The notes: generated from the sequence alone by a model not told the origin. Shown: positions 1-8,978, numbered from the stretch's first letter. The stretch: DNA of 64,000 nt from Bradyrhizobium sp. 1(2017) (GCF_011602485.2 NZ_CP050022.2:5910001-5974000), one strand, 5' to 3'. Numbers and translations are program-made.

Positions 1-299
1 GACCGGGGTGCGTCTCTGAGGCGCTTGATTGCGACAGAATTCCTTTGATGCTGCCGGCAGCACAAAGAGAAGGAGGCACCGCCTTCCGCCGCAGCAAGTC
101 GTTTGCCGTTGTGTCCCCGCACGATCTCATGGCTGATGCAAAGCCCAAGTTGCGTGCCTCGCAGACCCGCTTGGCCGCAAAGGTGGCCCGAAGTTGCAGT
201 TGATGTGATCCTTGCCGACTCCATGGCCATTGTCTGAGATTCCGGAACAGGATTCGTTATTTAACACTCGCCTGTTTTGCTGGGACGGATCACCGCGTC
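1..299. other. Left edge, no supported gene
   Basis: One + frame is open from the left edge to a stop near 203. Its translation shows no domain or motif I recognise, so I do not call a gene. A partial gene entering from the left cannot be excluded. Confidence 0.4.
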
Positions 300-1631
300 A
301 TGCAGACTACGCCATCACGCCCGGGGACAGACATCGTGGAAGACGGATCGCAGCGCATCATATCCCGACGGGGCCTGCTGGCGGGCATGGCTGCAAGTTC
401 GATGGCGGGCGTGATGACGCAGCATGCAGCAGCCGGTGAGGCCGACGCCGGCCCCCTCTACTTGCCGTCGGGACCGTCGGCCGACCTCCATGGCGAGGCG
501 GCAGGATACCCCATCGCCGACCCGAGCCTGTCGGTTCAGCCAGGAAATCCGTTCGAGCCAAAATATCGCGTCGGCGCGTTCACACATCTCGACGAGATCT
601 TCAAGACGCGCACGGTCAAGCGCGCGGCTGCCCCGTGGTCCTTCCGGCGCGCCCCCACCGACGTGAACTACTGGCACTTCGGCGACCGTTCATCGGTGCG
701 AGCCTATCTGGCGCGCAACCCCGTCACCGGCCTGATCATCGCGAAAGACGATTGCATCCTGTTCGAGGGTTACCAGTATGGGCGAACGGACAAGAACCGC
801 TTCGTCTCCCAGTCCATGGCGAAGTCCATCACCGGCTTGCTGATCGGCATCGCGGTCAGCGAAGGCAAGATCAGAAGCGTCGACGATACCGCTGAGACCT
901 ATGTGCCCGGTTTTGCCGGTACCGAGTACGGCAAGACGCGGCTCCGCGATCTCCTGCACATGTCCTCGGGTGTCGAGTTCGGCGAGGAGGAGGACAACAG
1001 CCGCGATCTCAACCGGCTGTGGCGCACCATGGTGCAGGGCTACAGCCTGTTTACCCGCGGGACGATCAAGAGCATCATCCAATTCAACAAGCGGATCGCT
1101 CCGGCTGGGACGCGATTCTTCTATGCGAGCATCGAGCCGGACGTCCTGGGCGTCGTGCTGCGCTACGCCACGGGCAAGACGGCCTCGGCCTACCTGGAGG
1201 AGAAGGTCTGGTCACAGATCGGCAGCGAATCCGACGCCAGTTGGATGGTCGACAAGGAGGGGTATGAAATCGCTCACGGCTTCTTCAGCGCCAATTTGCG
1301 CGACTACGCCCGTCTCGGCCGCCTGCTCGCCCATGACGGCTCCTGGAATGGAAACCAGGTGGTGAACAAGCAATGGCTGATCGACGCCACAACGGTGCGC
1401 CCCTCCGACGGGTATCTGTCGCCGGGGAAAGCCGGTCCCAACCTGGGCTACGGCTATCTGCTGTGGCTGCTTCCCGGTACGCGCCGCCAGTTCGCGCTGA
1501 TCGGCTCTTATGGGCAAATTATCTGTGTCGACCCATCATCGAAGCTCGTCATGGTGCAGACGAGCGTCGAGCGGTCCAACGAAGTCTGGCCATTCTGGGC
1601 CACCTTGATGCAACAGTTCGCTCACGGTTGA
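300..1631 (+). CDS. Beta-lactamase-fold serine hydrolase with Tat-like leader
   Basis: This 443-residue protein belongs to the class C beta-lactamase/penicillin-binding-protein-like superfamily (PF00144), which includes esterases, D-aminopeptidases and 6-aminohexanoate-dimer hydrolase. The nucleophile motif SMAK (Ser172-x-x-Lys175) is visible, and a Y-A-S motif near residue 275 fits the second catalytic box. The N-terminus carries SRRGLLAG followed by a small hydrophobic stretch and AAAG, which fits a twin-arginine export signal, so the enzyme probably works in the periplasm. The ATG at 300 was chosen because it keeps this leader. The gene stands alone on the + strand with a small hairpin about 30 bases after its stop. 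The fold and nucleophile are clear. The substrate is unknown, and nothing links it directly to the polysaccharide genes. Confidence 0.85.
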   Translation: MQTTPSRPGTDIVEDGSQRIISRRGLLAGMAASSMAGVMTQHAAAGEADAGPLYLPSGPSADLHGEAAGYPIADPSLSVQPGNPFEPKYRVGAFTHLDEIFKTRTVKRAAAPWSFRRAPTDVNYWHFGDRSSVRAYLARNPVTGLIIAKDDCILFEGYQYGRTDKNRFVSQSMAKSITGLLIGIAVSEGKIRSVDDTAETYVPGFAGTEYGKTRLRDLLHMSSGVEFGEEEDNSRDLNRLWRTMVQGYSLFTRGTIKSIIQFNKRIAPAGTRFFYASIEPDVLGVVLRYATGKTASAYLEEKVWSQIGSESDASWMVDKEGYEIAHGFFSANLRDYARLGRLLAHDGSWNGNQVVNKQWLIDATTVRPSDGYLSPGKAGPNLGYGYLLWLLPGTRRQFALIGSYGQIICVDPSSKLVMVQTSVERSNEVWPFWATLMQQFAHG

Positions 1632-1660
1632 TCGGTAATTACGTTCTCACGATGCCGTAA

Positions 1661-1680
1661 AAGGCGGCCAATGCCGCCTT
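1661..1680 (+). terminator. Possible hairpin terminator
   Basis: An 8-bp perfect stem AAGGCGGC / GCCGCCTT with a CAAT loop lies about 30 bases after the hydrolase stop. There is no T-run after it, so intrinsic termination is uncertain. Confidence 0.4.
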
Positions 1681-1873
1681 GAGCGACGAGCGATCTGAGG
1701 CTCGGACTTCACGACATTTTAGAGGTCGATCGTTTGCCGTCAGCGATACGCCTTTGATCGCCTAACCGCGGCCGCGTGCAGAGCCGAACGGGCCTGCGGT
1801 GATCGAGGAGGATAGTTGCACTTCCGCCCGGATAGGGTTGCTGGAGCAATTTGCCCAGTTTATAGAAGCCCTT

Positions 1874-2521
1874 ATGCGCAAACTTGACCCGATCAAGCAC
1901 GAAAAGAAGCGTCAAGAAATCCTGGCCGCCGCCAAGCGTTGCTTCCTCCGAAGCGGCCTGAGCGGCGCCTCGACAGCTCAGATTTGCGCCGAAGCCGGGA
2001 TCAGCCCTGGTCACCTCTATCATTATTTCGAAAGCAAGGACGCGATCATCGCCGCGATGGCTGACGCCCGGCTTGAGGGAGTTTCAGAGCGATTCAAGCA
2101 GGACGTCCATGGCGGTCGTTCGGTCATATCCGCGCTGCTCTCGGAGATCGAGCAGCATCCCGCAAATCCGGCCCAGTCTGCGCTTTTCTTCGAGATGCTC
2201 GCGGAGAGCAGACGCAATCCCGAAATGGCGAAAATATTGCACGGCCGCAGTCGGAGAATGCGCAACCTTATCGCCGAAGTGGTCCGCCACGGACAGGCGC
2301 AGGCTGAGATCCAGTCCGAATTGGACCCCGAGACTGCGGCTATGGCTATTCTCGGTCTTATGGATGCGACAAAGGCGGTATCGTTGCACGATCCGAAACA
2401 GGATACCAAGAAGGTCACAGCTCTATTCAAGCTGTTGATCGACCGTCTCCTCTCTTCGGACAACCAGACAGCAAAGCTCTCGCGGGCGCGGAAATCTGTG
2501 CAACGATCACGCTCCGCCTGA
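1874..2521 (+). CDS. TetR/AcrR-family transcriptional regulator
   Basis: This is a protein of about 215 residues with an N-terminal TetR helix-turn-helix. The stretch KKRQEILAAAKRCFL is followed by the recognition region AEAGISPGHLYHYFESKD, typical of the family. The rest is a helical ligand-binding or dimerisation domain without a recognisable specificity. The frame is open from 1799, but the domain begins immediately after the ATG at 1874, so I prefer that start. It follows the serine hydrolase in the same direction by about 240 bases and could control it, itself, or something elsewhere. No operator palindrome stood out. The family is secure and the target is unknown. Confidence 0.87.
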   Translation: MRKLDPIKHEKKRQEILAAAKRCFLRSGLSGASTAQICAEAGISPGHLYHYFESKDAIIAAMADARLEGVSERFKQDVHGGRSVISALLSEIEQHPANPAQSALFFEMLAESRRNPEMAKILHGRSRRMRNLIAEVVRHGQAQAEIQSELDPETAAMAILGLMDATKAVSLHDPKQDTKKVTALFKLLIDRLLSSDNQTAKLSRARKSVQRSRSA

Positions 2522-3439
2522 TCTCATGCTTCATTGATCTGAACAGCATGCGTGCTCGTAGCTGAGACGGTCGGTTTGACCGCGCATTGGAAGCAGCACG
2601 GCTGGACATCGATCTGGCCGAGCTTTCCGGCCGTTGCGCAGGAGATGTGCCAGCAACAACTGCCGCTCGCGGCGATCTCTCGCGCATGATCCGCCAACTG
2701 CCGGGGCGCGCGCCCAATCAGCGCGCAGATGGAGCATCAGAGCCTTCGCAACGATCGCGGACGCCATGGCTCAGTCCCGCTTGGCGCAAGCTGCCGAGCA
2801 CCTCGGTGCCATTGCGCATAATTAGAGCGTCTCGTCCATCGAAAGCAGCGCCACGTTGCGACCATATTTATCATAGACTAAACGATCTATATAACTCACG
2901 ATCTGGATGGAAGAAGATGCTGACCTCGAATTCTGACGCGGGTCGGGAACGCTTCTCCCGAAGCGCGGGCCTGCTTCGTAACAGCATCGCTTCGACCTGG
3001 CGCTGAAAAGAAGAGAGACGCCTGCCGCCACTCCGGGTCCCTTCAAGGGGCCCCTCACTGCATTTGAACTGCGATTAACGCCTGTCGCGGGAGAAGTACG
3101 AAGCTCGCAGGCGGGAATGCCCAATCGAGCACTCGGCGCTAACGCGTCCAACGAGTCTGCGTAAGTGCTTAATCTCGCTACGGTGGGCGCACCGCACAGG
3201 CCTGGTTGGCGACGAGGTCGACGCGATCACTTGTGATGCCCGCGGAGGCCAAGGTGGGTGCCGATGGAGCCAGGGCAGGCTCTCTGCAGCGAGGATTTTC
3301 GAACCTGCAAATGCACGCCATTCATCATTGGAACCATATCCGTGGTGGCCGTTTGGCTCGCAGTTGCGCTATTACTTTGCAGAACAGCTCGACAAACCGG
3401 CACGAGGTCTAGCGCCGGGTATCCGTCAGGGCCAATCCC
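2522..3439. other. Gene-poor spacer
   Basis: About 920 bases between the TetR and Crp/Fnr genes. Open frames on both strands (for example 2587-3006 on +, 2822-3151 on -) translate to Arg/Ser-rich sequence without any recognisable domain and overlap each other. I see no RNA gene, repeat or mobile element. It may hold decayed gene remnants. Confidence 0.5.
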
Positions 3440-4225
3440 ATGATGGACCACGGGACCAGAGTTGGAAATCGGTTGTTAGCAGCGTTGCCGCCAGCGGATT
3501 TCGCTTTGCTTGCACCTCATCTACGGAAAGTCGTTCTCGGGCGTGATGCCGTACTGGTCCGATCGGGCGATCGGATCGAAAACGTTATCTTTCCCTGTGG
3601 TGGCGCGATCGCCTTCATCGTGGACTTGCCCAACGGGCAAACAGTTGCCACGGGGGTCGTCGGCCATGAGGGTGCCATCGGCCTGACCTCGGCGCTAGGC
3701 GCATCCCGCTCACCCGTGACAGCAGTCGTCCGCGTCCCAGGGACAGTGCTGCAGATCCCGGCGGCGCAATTTTTGATGGCTCTACGTCGCAGCCCCGCGA
3801 TCACGTCCATGGTGCAAATTTTCACGCGGTCGCTGTTGACGCAATTTCAACACGTTGCGGCGTGCAATGCCCTCCACTCCGTCGAAGCCCGGATGGCACG
3901 CTGGCTGCTTCACATTCACGACCGGACGGATGGCAGCAATCTCCTCCCTTTGACGCAGGAGACCATGTCGGAGTTGCTGGGCGTCCGCCGCACCACCGTC
4001 ACGCACGTCGTGAGCGCGTTGCGGGCGTCAAGAGGATTGAAATCGAACCGGCGGGGTCAGCTCGAAATTGACCGGCCGCGGCTCGAAGCCGTGGCGTGCG
4101 AGTGCTACAGGGTGATGAGCCGCAGGATCGAGCGGATCGTCTCTCAGGGTGCCGCCGAGATTCACGCCACGACGGCGCGAGACGCTTGCCAGCCACCGGG
4201 CCGACTATCCGGGGCAGGCTCGTAG
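3440..4225 (+). CDS. Crp/Fnr-family transcriptional regulator
   Basis: A 261-residue regulator. Residues about 15-130 form a cyclic-nucleotide-binding-type beta-roll (VFPCGG-type turn, then GVVGHEGAIGL). A C-terminal winged helix of the Crp type follows around residues 170-225, with recognition region ETMSELLGVRRTTVTHV. There is no Fnr-style cysteine cluster for an iron-sulfur centre, so oxygen sensing in the Fnr manner is unlikely. The alphaproteobacterial subgroup with this HEG turn is common in rhizobia, and its ligands are usually unknown. The last 64 bases overlap the end of a convergent small gene on the minus strand. Family assignment is strong. Signal and targets are not inferable. 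Confidence 0.9.
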   Translation: MMDHGTRVGNRLLAALPPADFALLAPHLRKVVLGRDAVLVRSGDRIENVIFPCGGAIAFIVDLPNGQTVATGVVGHEGAIGLTSALGASRSPVTAVVRVPGTVLQIPAAQFLMALRRSPAITSMVQIFTRSLLTQFQHVAACNALHSVEARMARWLLHIHDRTDGSNLLPLTQETMSELLGVRRTTVTHVVSALRASRGLKSNRRGQLEIDRPRLEAVACECYRVMSRRIERIVSQGAAEIHATTARDACQPPGRLSGAGS

Positions 4226-4386
4226 ACCCAGGCCTCTCTCGCGAACCACTCGTGTGTCGTCGCGCAGATCCGGCAATAAGTGCGTGAAAAGAAAACCGCG
4301 CTACACCGGAACCTCTCGCGAGAGGTCTCGATACCGGTTGAAATGGCGCTGCCCGTTTCCGGGCATTTGATCATCACTATACCCAT
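4162..4386 (-). CDS. Small CxxC zinc-ribbon-like protein, copy 1
   Basis: A protein of about 74 residues. It begins MGIVMIKCPETG and contains ISTGIETSRERF and a CRICATTHEW motif, giving one early Cys and a CxxC-type pair typical of a small metal-binding ribbon. A clear paralog lies at 60881-61096 with the same layout (KCPQT, IPTGIASDRETF, CPVCRANHNW). The start at 4386 has AGGAAAT just upstream and matches the paralog start; an in-frame start 15 bases earlier is less likely. Its 3' end overlaps the convergent Crp/Fnr gene. Small proteins of this kind are common hypothetical proteins in rhizobia. The function is unknown. Confidence 0.7.
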   Translation of the reverse strand: MGIVMIKCPETGSAISTGIETSRERFRCSAVFFSRTYCRICATTHEWFAREAWVYEPAPDSRPGGWQASRAVVA

Positions 4387-4401
4387 CTTGATTTCCTGCA
4401 A

Positions 4402-5057
4402 TCCGTTGCCGGCCCGGTAGGCCAGCCGATCCGCGCGGCCGGTGCCTCGATTCAGACGGTCTTATGCGACGGTCCTGTTCAATACCCGGTTGAAGCCGGA
4501 CGTGATGGGCTCGGTCGTGTCGATCGCAACCTCTCGCATGTGCGGCCTGCTCGACAAAACCACGGAAGAGTTCCTGGAAATTTGAAAGCGGTGAATCGAG
4601 CTTGGCTTTGCTCCATGCGTAATCTCATTCACTGCATCGGCATGCGTTCCGACTTTCACATTGGCATCATTCACGAGCTTTCATCCCTTCAAGCGAAACT
4701 AGATAACGGATTGAAGACCCCAACAACTCCGGCATGTGCTGCGCCGGAAGCCCAGTGCCCCTGCTCTTGGCGTGGGGCGGATGAACCGCTCGCCCCCGCA
4801 CCGGTGCAAACTATGATCGATTAAAGTCGAGCCATCCGTTCGGTTTCGGACACTCGTTGTGATAATTCGATGGAGCGCGGCCGAGAGGCGCAGGCCTGAA
4901 ATATAAAACTGCCAGTTTGCCGCGACCGTTCGCTTGCCCGCTGAGCTCACTCGCTTTGCGGACATAGCCCGGCTTACACAGGTCGCGCCGACGGTTCTCT
5001 TCCCGATCGACTCGGTCTCTGAGATTCTCGGCACGCGTCTTTACGGGCCCGGCTGCA
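4402..5057. other. Gene-poor spacer with possible gene fragment
   Basis: About 650 bases without a convincing gene. On the + strand around 4460-4585 one frame reads like part of a protein (FNTRLKPDVMGSV, then TSRMCGLLDKTTEEF) but has no plausible beginning and no family I recognise. It may be a remnant. Other frames look like noise. Confidence 0.4.
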
Positions 5058-5543
5058 CTAGTGCTCAGATCCGGTTACGCTCGAAATTCGGGTGGCTGGT
5101 CGCTCACAATCGGGATTGCGCCTCCGCGCAGCGTCGTCTTCATCTGCGCAATCAACGCCTCCAATTGCGGACGGATTTCCAGAGTTCCCGCCGGTCGCGA
5201 AAGGACCCTGACCGCCAGAACTCCCTCCACCGGATTCGCCGCTGGACTTCCCGCCGATACTCGATGACGCGCTGCGGCTACTGCCAGATGATCCACCACC
5301 TACAGATCCCCCGCCACCGGAGCCCCCTGGCGCTGCCCCGGACGAACGATCGTTGTCGAAGAATGACTGGCTCCTGTCGTCGCCACGCGTCGCGCTGCGC
5401 AGGCCGCCTGAACGTGCAATGGCTGTTGATGTCAGTGAGGTGGACAGGAGCAGGGTCATGACAGGGGGCGTAACAGCCGCAAATCTTCCGCAAGTTTTCA
5501 AAAATGCCCTCCGGTCGTCATCTTTATCGCCGTCCCGGGTCAC
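5058..5543 (-). CDS. Gly/Ser-rich small protein with Tat-type leader
   Basis: A 161-residue protein beginning with a highly charged stretch, then DRRAFLKTCGRFAAV, a hydrophobic region and TSTAIARS. The RRxFLK box plus an AIA cleavage-like site fits a twin-arginine signal. The rest is Gly/Ser low complexity (about residues 70-125) followed by a charged tail with two Cys. No catalytic domain is visible. A degraded relative lies at 8162-8350 on the same strand. The upstream region is AT-rich. Proteins with this leader recur in Bradyrhizobium, where they are uncharacterised. The long frame on the opposite strand (4934-5461) is rejected as a shadow. Confidence 0.6.
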   Translation of the reverse strand: MTRDGDKDDDRRAFLKTCGRFAAVTPPVMTLLLSTSLTSTAIARSGGLRSATRGDDRSQSFFDNDRSSGAAPGGSGGGGSVGGGSSGSSRSASSSIGGKSSGESGGGSSGGQGPFATGGNSGNPSAIGGVDCADEDDAARRRNPDCERPATRISSVTGSEH

Positions 5544-5554
5544 GATACGTCCTC

Positions 5555-5724
5555 CATCAATTTAATAACCATTTAAAAGCTATTATAAATTAAATAAAGG
5601 CTCAACAACTATTTCAGCGACGGCCTGGCGTTCGCTACGAAGGTCCGGCCCACTTGAGTCCCCCCGTGCCGGATCAGGGCGCTGCGCCAAAAATTTAGCT
5701 TGCGCTTCCGATTTAATATTATTT
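5555..5724. promoter_or_regulatory. AT-rich intergenic island
   Basis: Two AT-rich blocks (about 5560-5600 and 5698-5724), rich in TTTAAT, ATTAAAT and TATTTA steps, lie between the divergent genes at 5543 and 5775. The composition contrasts sharply with the flanking GC-rich coding DNA. It is a plausible promoter and nucleoid-protein target. Confidence 0.5.
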
Positions 5725-5774
5725 ATTTAGACATTCGCCTCGTCGAACCTAATCGCAACCGGCAGATCGTTGCC

Positions 5775-6053
5775 ATGCCACTGCAATTTCGCCGACCCGC
5801 TGCCCAGGGTATCGAGATCTGGAGCGCAAGCAGCGATGGCTTCTCGTTCGTGATCAGTTTCGGGAACCCCACCGGTCCCGGCTTTCATGGACGCTCTGGC
5901 TACTTGGCGAGCTGGCGACCGCTTTTCGAGAACATTGGAGCCATCAAGATCAGCGGCTCGCCGTTCCGAACGCTGGCCGAGGCCGAAGGGGCCTGCCGCA
6001 ACATGCTTGAATATCTAAGCGCGATAGACGACGCCGAAAGCACAAAACAATGA
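5775..6053 (+). CDS. Hypothetical protein, 92 residues
   Basis: A small soluble protein starting MPLQFRRPAAQGIEIW. It has an alternating beta-strand look (FSFVISFG, IGAIKISG) and a C-terminal helix (LAEAEGACRNMLEYL). The frame is open from 5700, but the first 25 codons run through AT-rich promoter-like DNA, so I take the ATG at 5775. It faces the LuxR-type gene convergently with about 40 bases between stops. I recognise no family. It is probably real because its composition is protein-like and codon use matches its neighbours. Confidence 0.55.
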   Translation: MPLQFRRPAAQGIEIWSASSDGFSFVISFGNPTGPGFHGRSGYLASWRPLFENIGAIKISGSPFRTLAEAEGACRNMLEYLSAIDDAESTKQ

Positions 6054-6091
6054 CCCATGCATGCCAAGGAGCTAGCTTCTTGGCGCCCACG

Positions 6092-6787
6092 TCATTTTGC
6101 GCTGGCGGGATATCGCTGTAGCAGGCCGGGAGCGTCGATTTCACGAGCCTCCAGATGCTCGCTCCGTGAAATCGCCAGCGCCGCGAGAACAGTCCGGTTG
6201 CTGATATCCAGCTTCTGGAAGATGTGATGCAGGTGCACTTTGATCGTGCCGTCGGTGATTTTCAGGCAACGCCCGATTTCCTTGTTCGATAATCCCTCAG
6301 ATACAAGCCGCATGATCTGCCGCTCGCGGCCGGTTAGCTGCGTCAGTGACTTCTCTTCACCGGCCTGAGGATCCTCGCCGACGTCTCCGGGACTCGCCGA
6401 ACGTGACGCCAGCCGCTGGTTCTGGGCTACCTTCCGTAGGGTGGCGACCAAGGTCTCCAGCTTGGCATCTTTGGTGAGAACGAGGCAGGAGCCGTCCACG
6501 GCCAAGCTTTGCAACTCGCGACGGCCGGCCGCATCTGCGAAGAGAATTACTTGGGTACCTTGGCCCGCAGCGCTTGCAGGAGCAAGAAGGTCCGGCAGTC
6601 TGATATCAGACATTGCAGCATCAATCAGCGCAATATCCGGCACAAGAAGCCGTATGGACTGGGTGCAGCTTGCTGCATCTCCGCAAGAGGCCACAATCGC
6701 GAGATCACTCTGCATCGAAAGCAGGCTGCTGATCCCCTGCAAGACGATTGGGTGTCGATCCGCGATGACTATTCTGGTGCGGCGCAT
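6092..6787 (-). CDS. NarL/FixJ-type response regulator
   Basis: A response regulator of about 231 residues. The receiver domain starts RIVIADRHPIVLQG (acidic pocket Asp), carries a phospho-acceptor Asp in DIALIDAAM, and has the conserved Lys in VLTKDAK. A LuxR/GerE helix-turn-helix follows, with LTGRERQIMRLVSEG, LSNKEIGRCL and the recognition region DGTIKVHLHHIF. The start at 6787 is preferred to the one 30 bases upstream because the receiver begins there. No histidine kinase gene is in the window, so it is an orphan here. The receiver residues look intact, so phospho-signalling is likely. The target is unknown, although the adjacent exopolysaccharide genes are possible. Confidence 0.9.
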   Translation of the reverse strand: MRRTRIVIADRHPIVLQGISSLLSMQSDLAIVASCGDAASCTQSIRLLVPDIALIDAAMSDIRLPDLLAPASAAGQGTQVILFADAAGRRELQSLAVDGSCLVLTKDAKLETLVATLRKVAQNQRLASRSASPGDVGEDPQAGEEKSLTQLTGRERQIMRLVSEGLSNKEIGRCLKITDGTIKVHLHHIFQKLDISNRTVLAALAISRSEHLEAREIDAPGLLQRYPASAK

Positions 6788-6817
6788 ATTTCCTCTGCCC
6801 GAGATCAAAACCCGCAC

Positions 6818-7766
6818 GCCGGCGGTTTATTCCAGCAATGTCCTGACGCGTGACGCACATTAACCATACAGTCGGCGCGCAACGTCAAAGCTTGGCACCT
6901 GTCGCAGCGCACAGGGGGCCGCGGCACCGTAACTTGCTTTGAAAATGCCTGCAGCACCGTATGAATGCGGGCTCCGCCCGCCAAGCCCAGCCATGAATTC
7001 CTGTAAAGTCAGGTCCATTGGACAATTTTAAATAGATATGTCAAACAAACTCTCGCAACGATGTAGTTGCGTCGACATTGCCTCAGCGTCCACTGCAGAT
7101 TATTACCAAGGATATATAGTTACATTCGCGATTCAAACCTAACATTCAGCGAAGTTTCGCCGAAAGTGAGGCAGGCCAACAGGAAGGCAAGAAACATTTA
7201 CCGATCCGTCGAGACCAGGGGGGCTCATCGGATACACAAATAGCTGCAATCTTTTGATTTTGCCGTTGCGGCAGGAGGCTCAAATGAGGAGCGCGAATTT
7301 TCTCAATTGTCTGATTTCGAGGGAGGTAGCCGGATAGACGCTTTTCAAACGAGACAGGCTTTCAGTTCCGATTATAGGACCGTTGAACGCTAATCGGCAA
7401 AGTGGGTCGGCATCTTCGTCAGCCGGGCAAACTTCGCCAAGCGGTCATTTTCGCCAAGCGGTCATTAAGTGATCTTCAGTAGCGAGTAGGTGGTCACATG
7501 TATTCTGCGGCTATTCTGCGTCAAACCCATCAAAATTTGATTATTCAATTCAACGAATTACAAAATTTGCGTAGTCGCGTCTTGAAGGCCGAGCAGCGTA
7601 TGTTTGGCGGAAGGCGAGCCAATCGGCGCATCACCCCTAGGAGACGCCCTCCCGGCCGGACCGTCGTCCCCAGTCGGTAGCGCTAACAGGCTTGCCCGAC
7701 GGGGCTTCGACCTGATATTCCCCCTGCTCCTGCTTTGAGGCTGGAAGTAGTTGGGGACAGCTTCCA
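6818..7766. other. Long AT-leaning intergenic region
   Basis: Nearly 950 bases separate the response regulator from H-NS copy 1. It holds a perfect 17-bp tandem repeat at 7433-7466. A short frame at 7498-7680 (60 codons) has AGGTGG upstream; its first half looks helical (NLIIQFNELQNLRSRVLK) but its Arg-rich end looks like noise, so I do not call it. The rest may serve as a regulatory region. Confidence 0.4.
7433..7466. repeat. Perfect 17-bp tandem repeat
   Basis: The unit TTCGCCAAGCGGTCATT occurs twice head to tail (7433-7449 and 7450-7466) with no mismatch, about 300 bases before H-NS copy 1. It could be a double operator or a slippage duplication. Confidence 0.85.
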
Positions 7767-8108
7767 ATGGACAATGACAACTGGACGTCCGCCAGTACGG
7801 CGGAGCTTTGGCGGCTGTATGACGAAGTGACTGCGGTTCTTGGCCGCAGAATGACCGCGGAAAAGGTCAAGCTCGAAGAGCGGCTTCGCAGGCTGGAGGG
7901 GACTGCCGATGGCCGCGGGGAACATGCACGCCGCCCCTACCCTCCGGTGCTGCCAAAGTACCGGAATCCCAAGAATCCATCCGAAACTTGGTCTGGCCGT
8001 GGCAAACAGCCCCGATGGCTGAAAGCGCAACTTCGCTCCGGCAAGAAGCTGAATGATCTCCTGATCGACCGCCGCCCATCCGGACAAAAGCGCCGCCGAA
8101 CCGCCTGA
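7767..8108 (+). CDS. H-NS-family nucleoid protein, copy 1
   Basis: A 113-residue protein with the two-part H-NS layout. The N-terminal helical coiled coil is at residues about 8-50 (TAELWRLYDEV to KLEERLRRLEG). The C-terminal DNA-binding loop is at about 70-100 (YPPVLPKYRNP, then TWSGRGKQPRWL). The TWSGRGxxPxW loop is the AT-hook-like minor-groove motif of the family. Two relatives lie at 56225-56593 and 57253-57675 with almost the same DNA-binding loop. Such proteins bind AT-rich, curved DNA and silence acquired genes, often surface-polysaccharide loci. The many AT-rich islands in this window are natural targets. The link to these islands is inference; family assignment is firm. Confidence 0.92.
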   Translation: MDNDNWTSASTAELWRLYDEVTAVLGRRMTAEKVKLEERLRRLEGTADGRGEHARRPYPPVLPKYRNPKNPSETWSGRGKQPRWLKAQLRSGKKLNDLLIDRRPSGQKRRRTA

Positions 8109-8161
8109 GCCTCCGACCGTCGTTAGGGCGGCGGTGTCAGGAAGTTGTCGCTGGCGTCACT

Positions 8162-8350
8162 TCAACGGGTACGAGGGCTGCCATCGTCGCCAACCCTGCC
8201 CTTGCCGTTGCTGCACTGCACAATCGCCAGAACTGCGATAGCGGTTGAGGTCCGAGAGGCGGAAGCAGCGGAGCCACCGCTGACGGCGGCGAATTTCCCA
8301 CAGTTCTTCAAGACCTCCCGACAACTCGTTCTCGGTATCAAGTGAGCCAT
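8162..8350 (-). pseudogene. Degraded relative of the Tat-leader small protein
   Basis: Read on the minus strand, this short frame contains VLKNCGKFAAV and STAIA, matching FLKTCGRFAAV and STAIA in the leader of the protein at 5058-5543. The nucleotide sequences also align without gaps over this part. The RR pair and the hydrophobic core are eroded and the downstream Gly/Ser region is missing. It is therefore best read as a decayed paralog, although a diverged small protein of about 62 residues is possible. Confidence 0.45.
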
Positions 8351-8491
8351 TGATAGCCTCCCGCTGGTCCAGCCCAGCGGCAAAATAGCGGCGCCCGATA
8401 TCGCGCATTCAAAATGGTAGGAACAGCTGGCCACAACACCGCTCGCGACACGCGCCTCGTGGATTATTTATTTTGACATTTGAATTTTAGG

Positions 8492-8511
8492 ATTTAATAG
8501 TCCTATTAAAT
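8492..8511. promoter_or_regulatory. Perfect AT-rich inverted repeat
   Basis: ATTTAATAG and CTATTAAAT are exact reverse complements separated by TC, forming a 20-bp operator-like palindrome inside an AT-rich island (about 8462-8512). It sits 140 bases upstream of the degraded minus-strand small gene, and could be a dimeric regulator site. Confidence 0.55.
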
Positions 8512-8978
8512 ATGACGGAGGGCCTGGGTGAGCGTAGACAACCGAAGGCCGCGGAATTGCATTTCGATTACTAGATTCACTTATTGAGAGGCCTCTTTTC
8601 TCGAAACGGCGCCTTGCGCCGAGTACGCAAGCACGAGGCCTTCGTTCTTTTTTTCGTCGATAATGTCTTTCCAGCAGAGTTATTGGACATGCTCGCGGGC
8701 CGAATGCACTGCCCTCCAAGAGTCCCTCTGACGACCACGAATAGCGATCGCGTGGTGAAGCAGAAGGTATCGGAGGGTTTGGGGGCTGCCCTCCAGCAGC
8801 TGTTGAGCTCGGGGGACCGGGCGCGCTTCCGAGAATGCGCATCGGCAGGACCATCAGAGCGCTCATACGCGATCCGTTCTACGACACGCTCCGGGCGACG
8901 CGCGATTGGTATCCAGAGCGCCCCGGTCAAAAACACCACGAAGCCGGCTTCCTCCACGGGCAACAGCGGGGCAGATCA
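8512..8978. other. Spacer before the dehydrogenase/formyltransferase pair
   Basis: Overlapping open frames on both strands (8577-8963 on -, 8584-8982 on +) show no domain and are mutually exclusive, so none is called. An upstream in-frame extension of the next gene from 8835 is possible but reads as Arg-rich noise. Confidence 0.4.

Noticed and set aside
4934..5461. Plus-strand frame of 175 codons
   Set aside because: Antisense to the Gly/Ser-rich small protein. The Arg/Cys/His-rich translation has no domain.
7498..7680. 60-codon frame before H-NS copy 1
   Set aside because: It has a fair ribosome-binding site and a helical start, but its second half is Arg/Pro-rich and no family is known. 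I note it without calling a gene.
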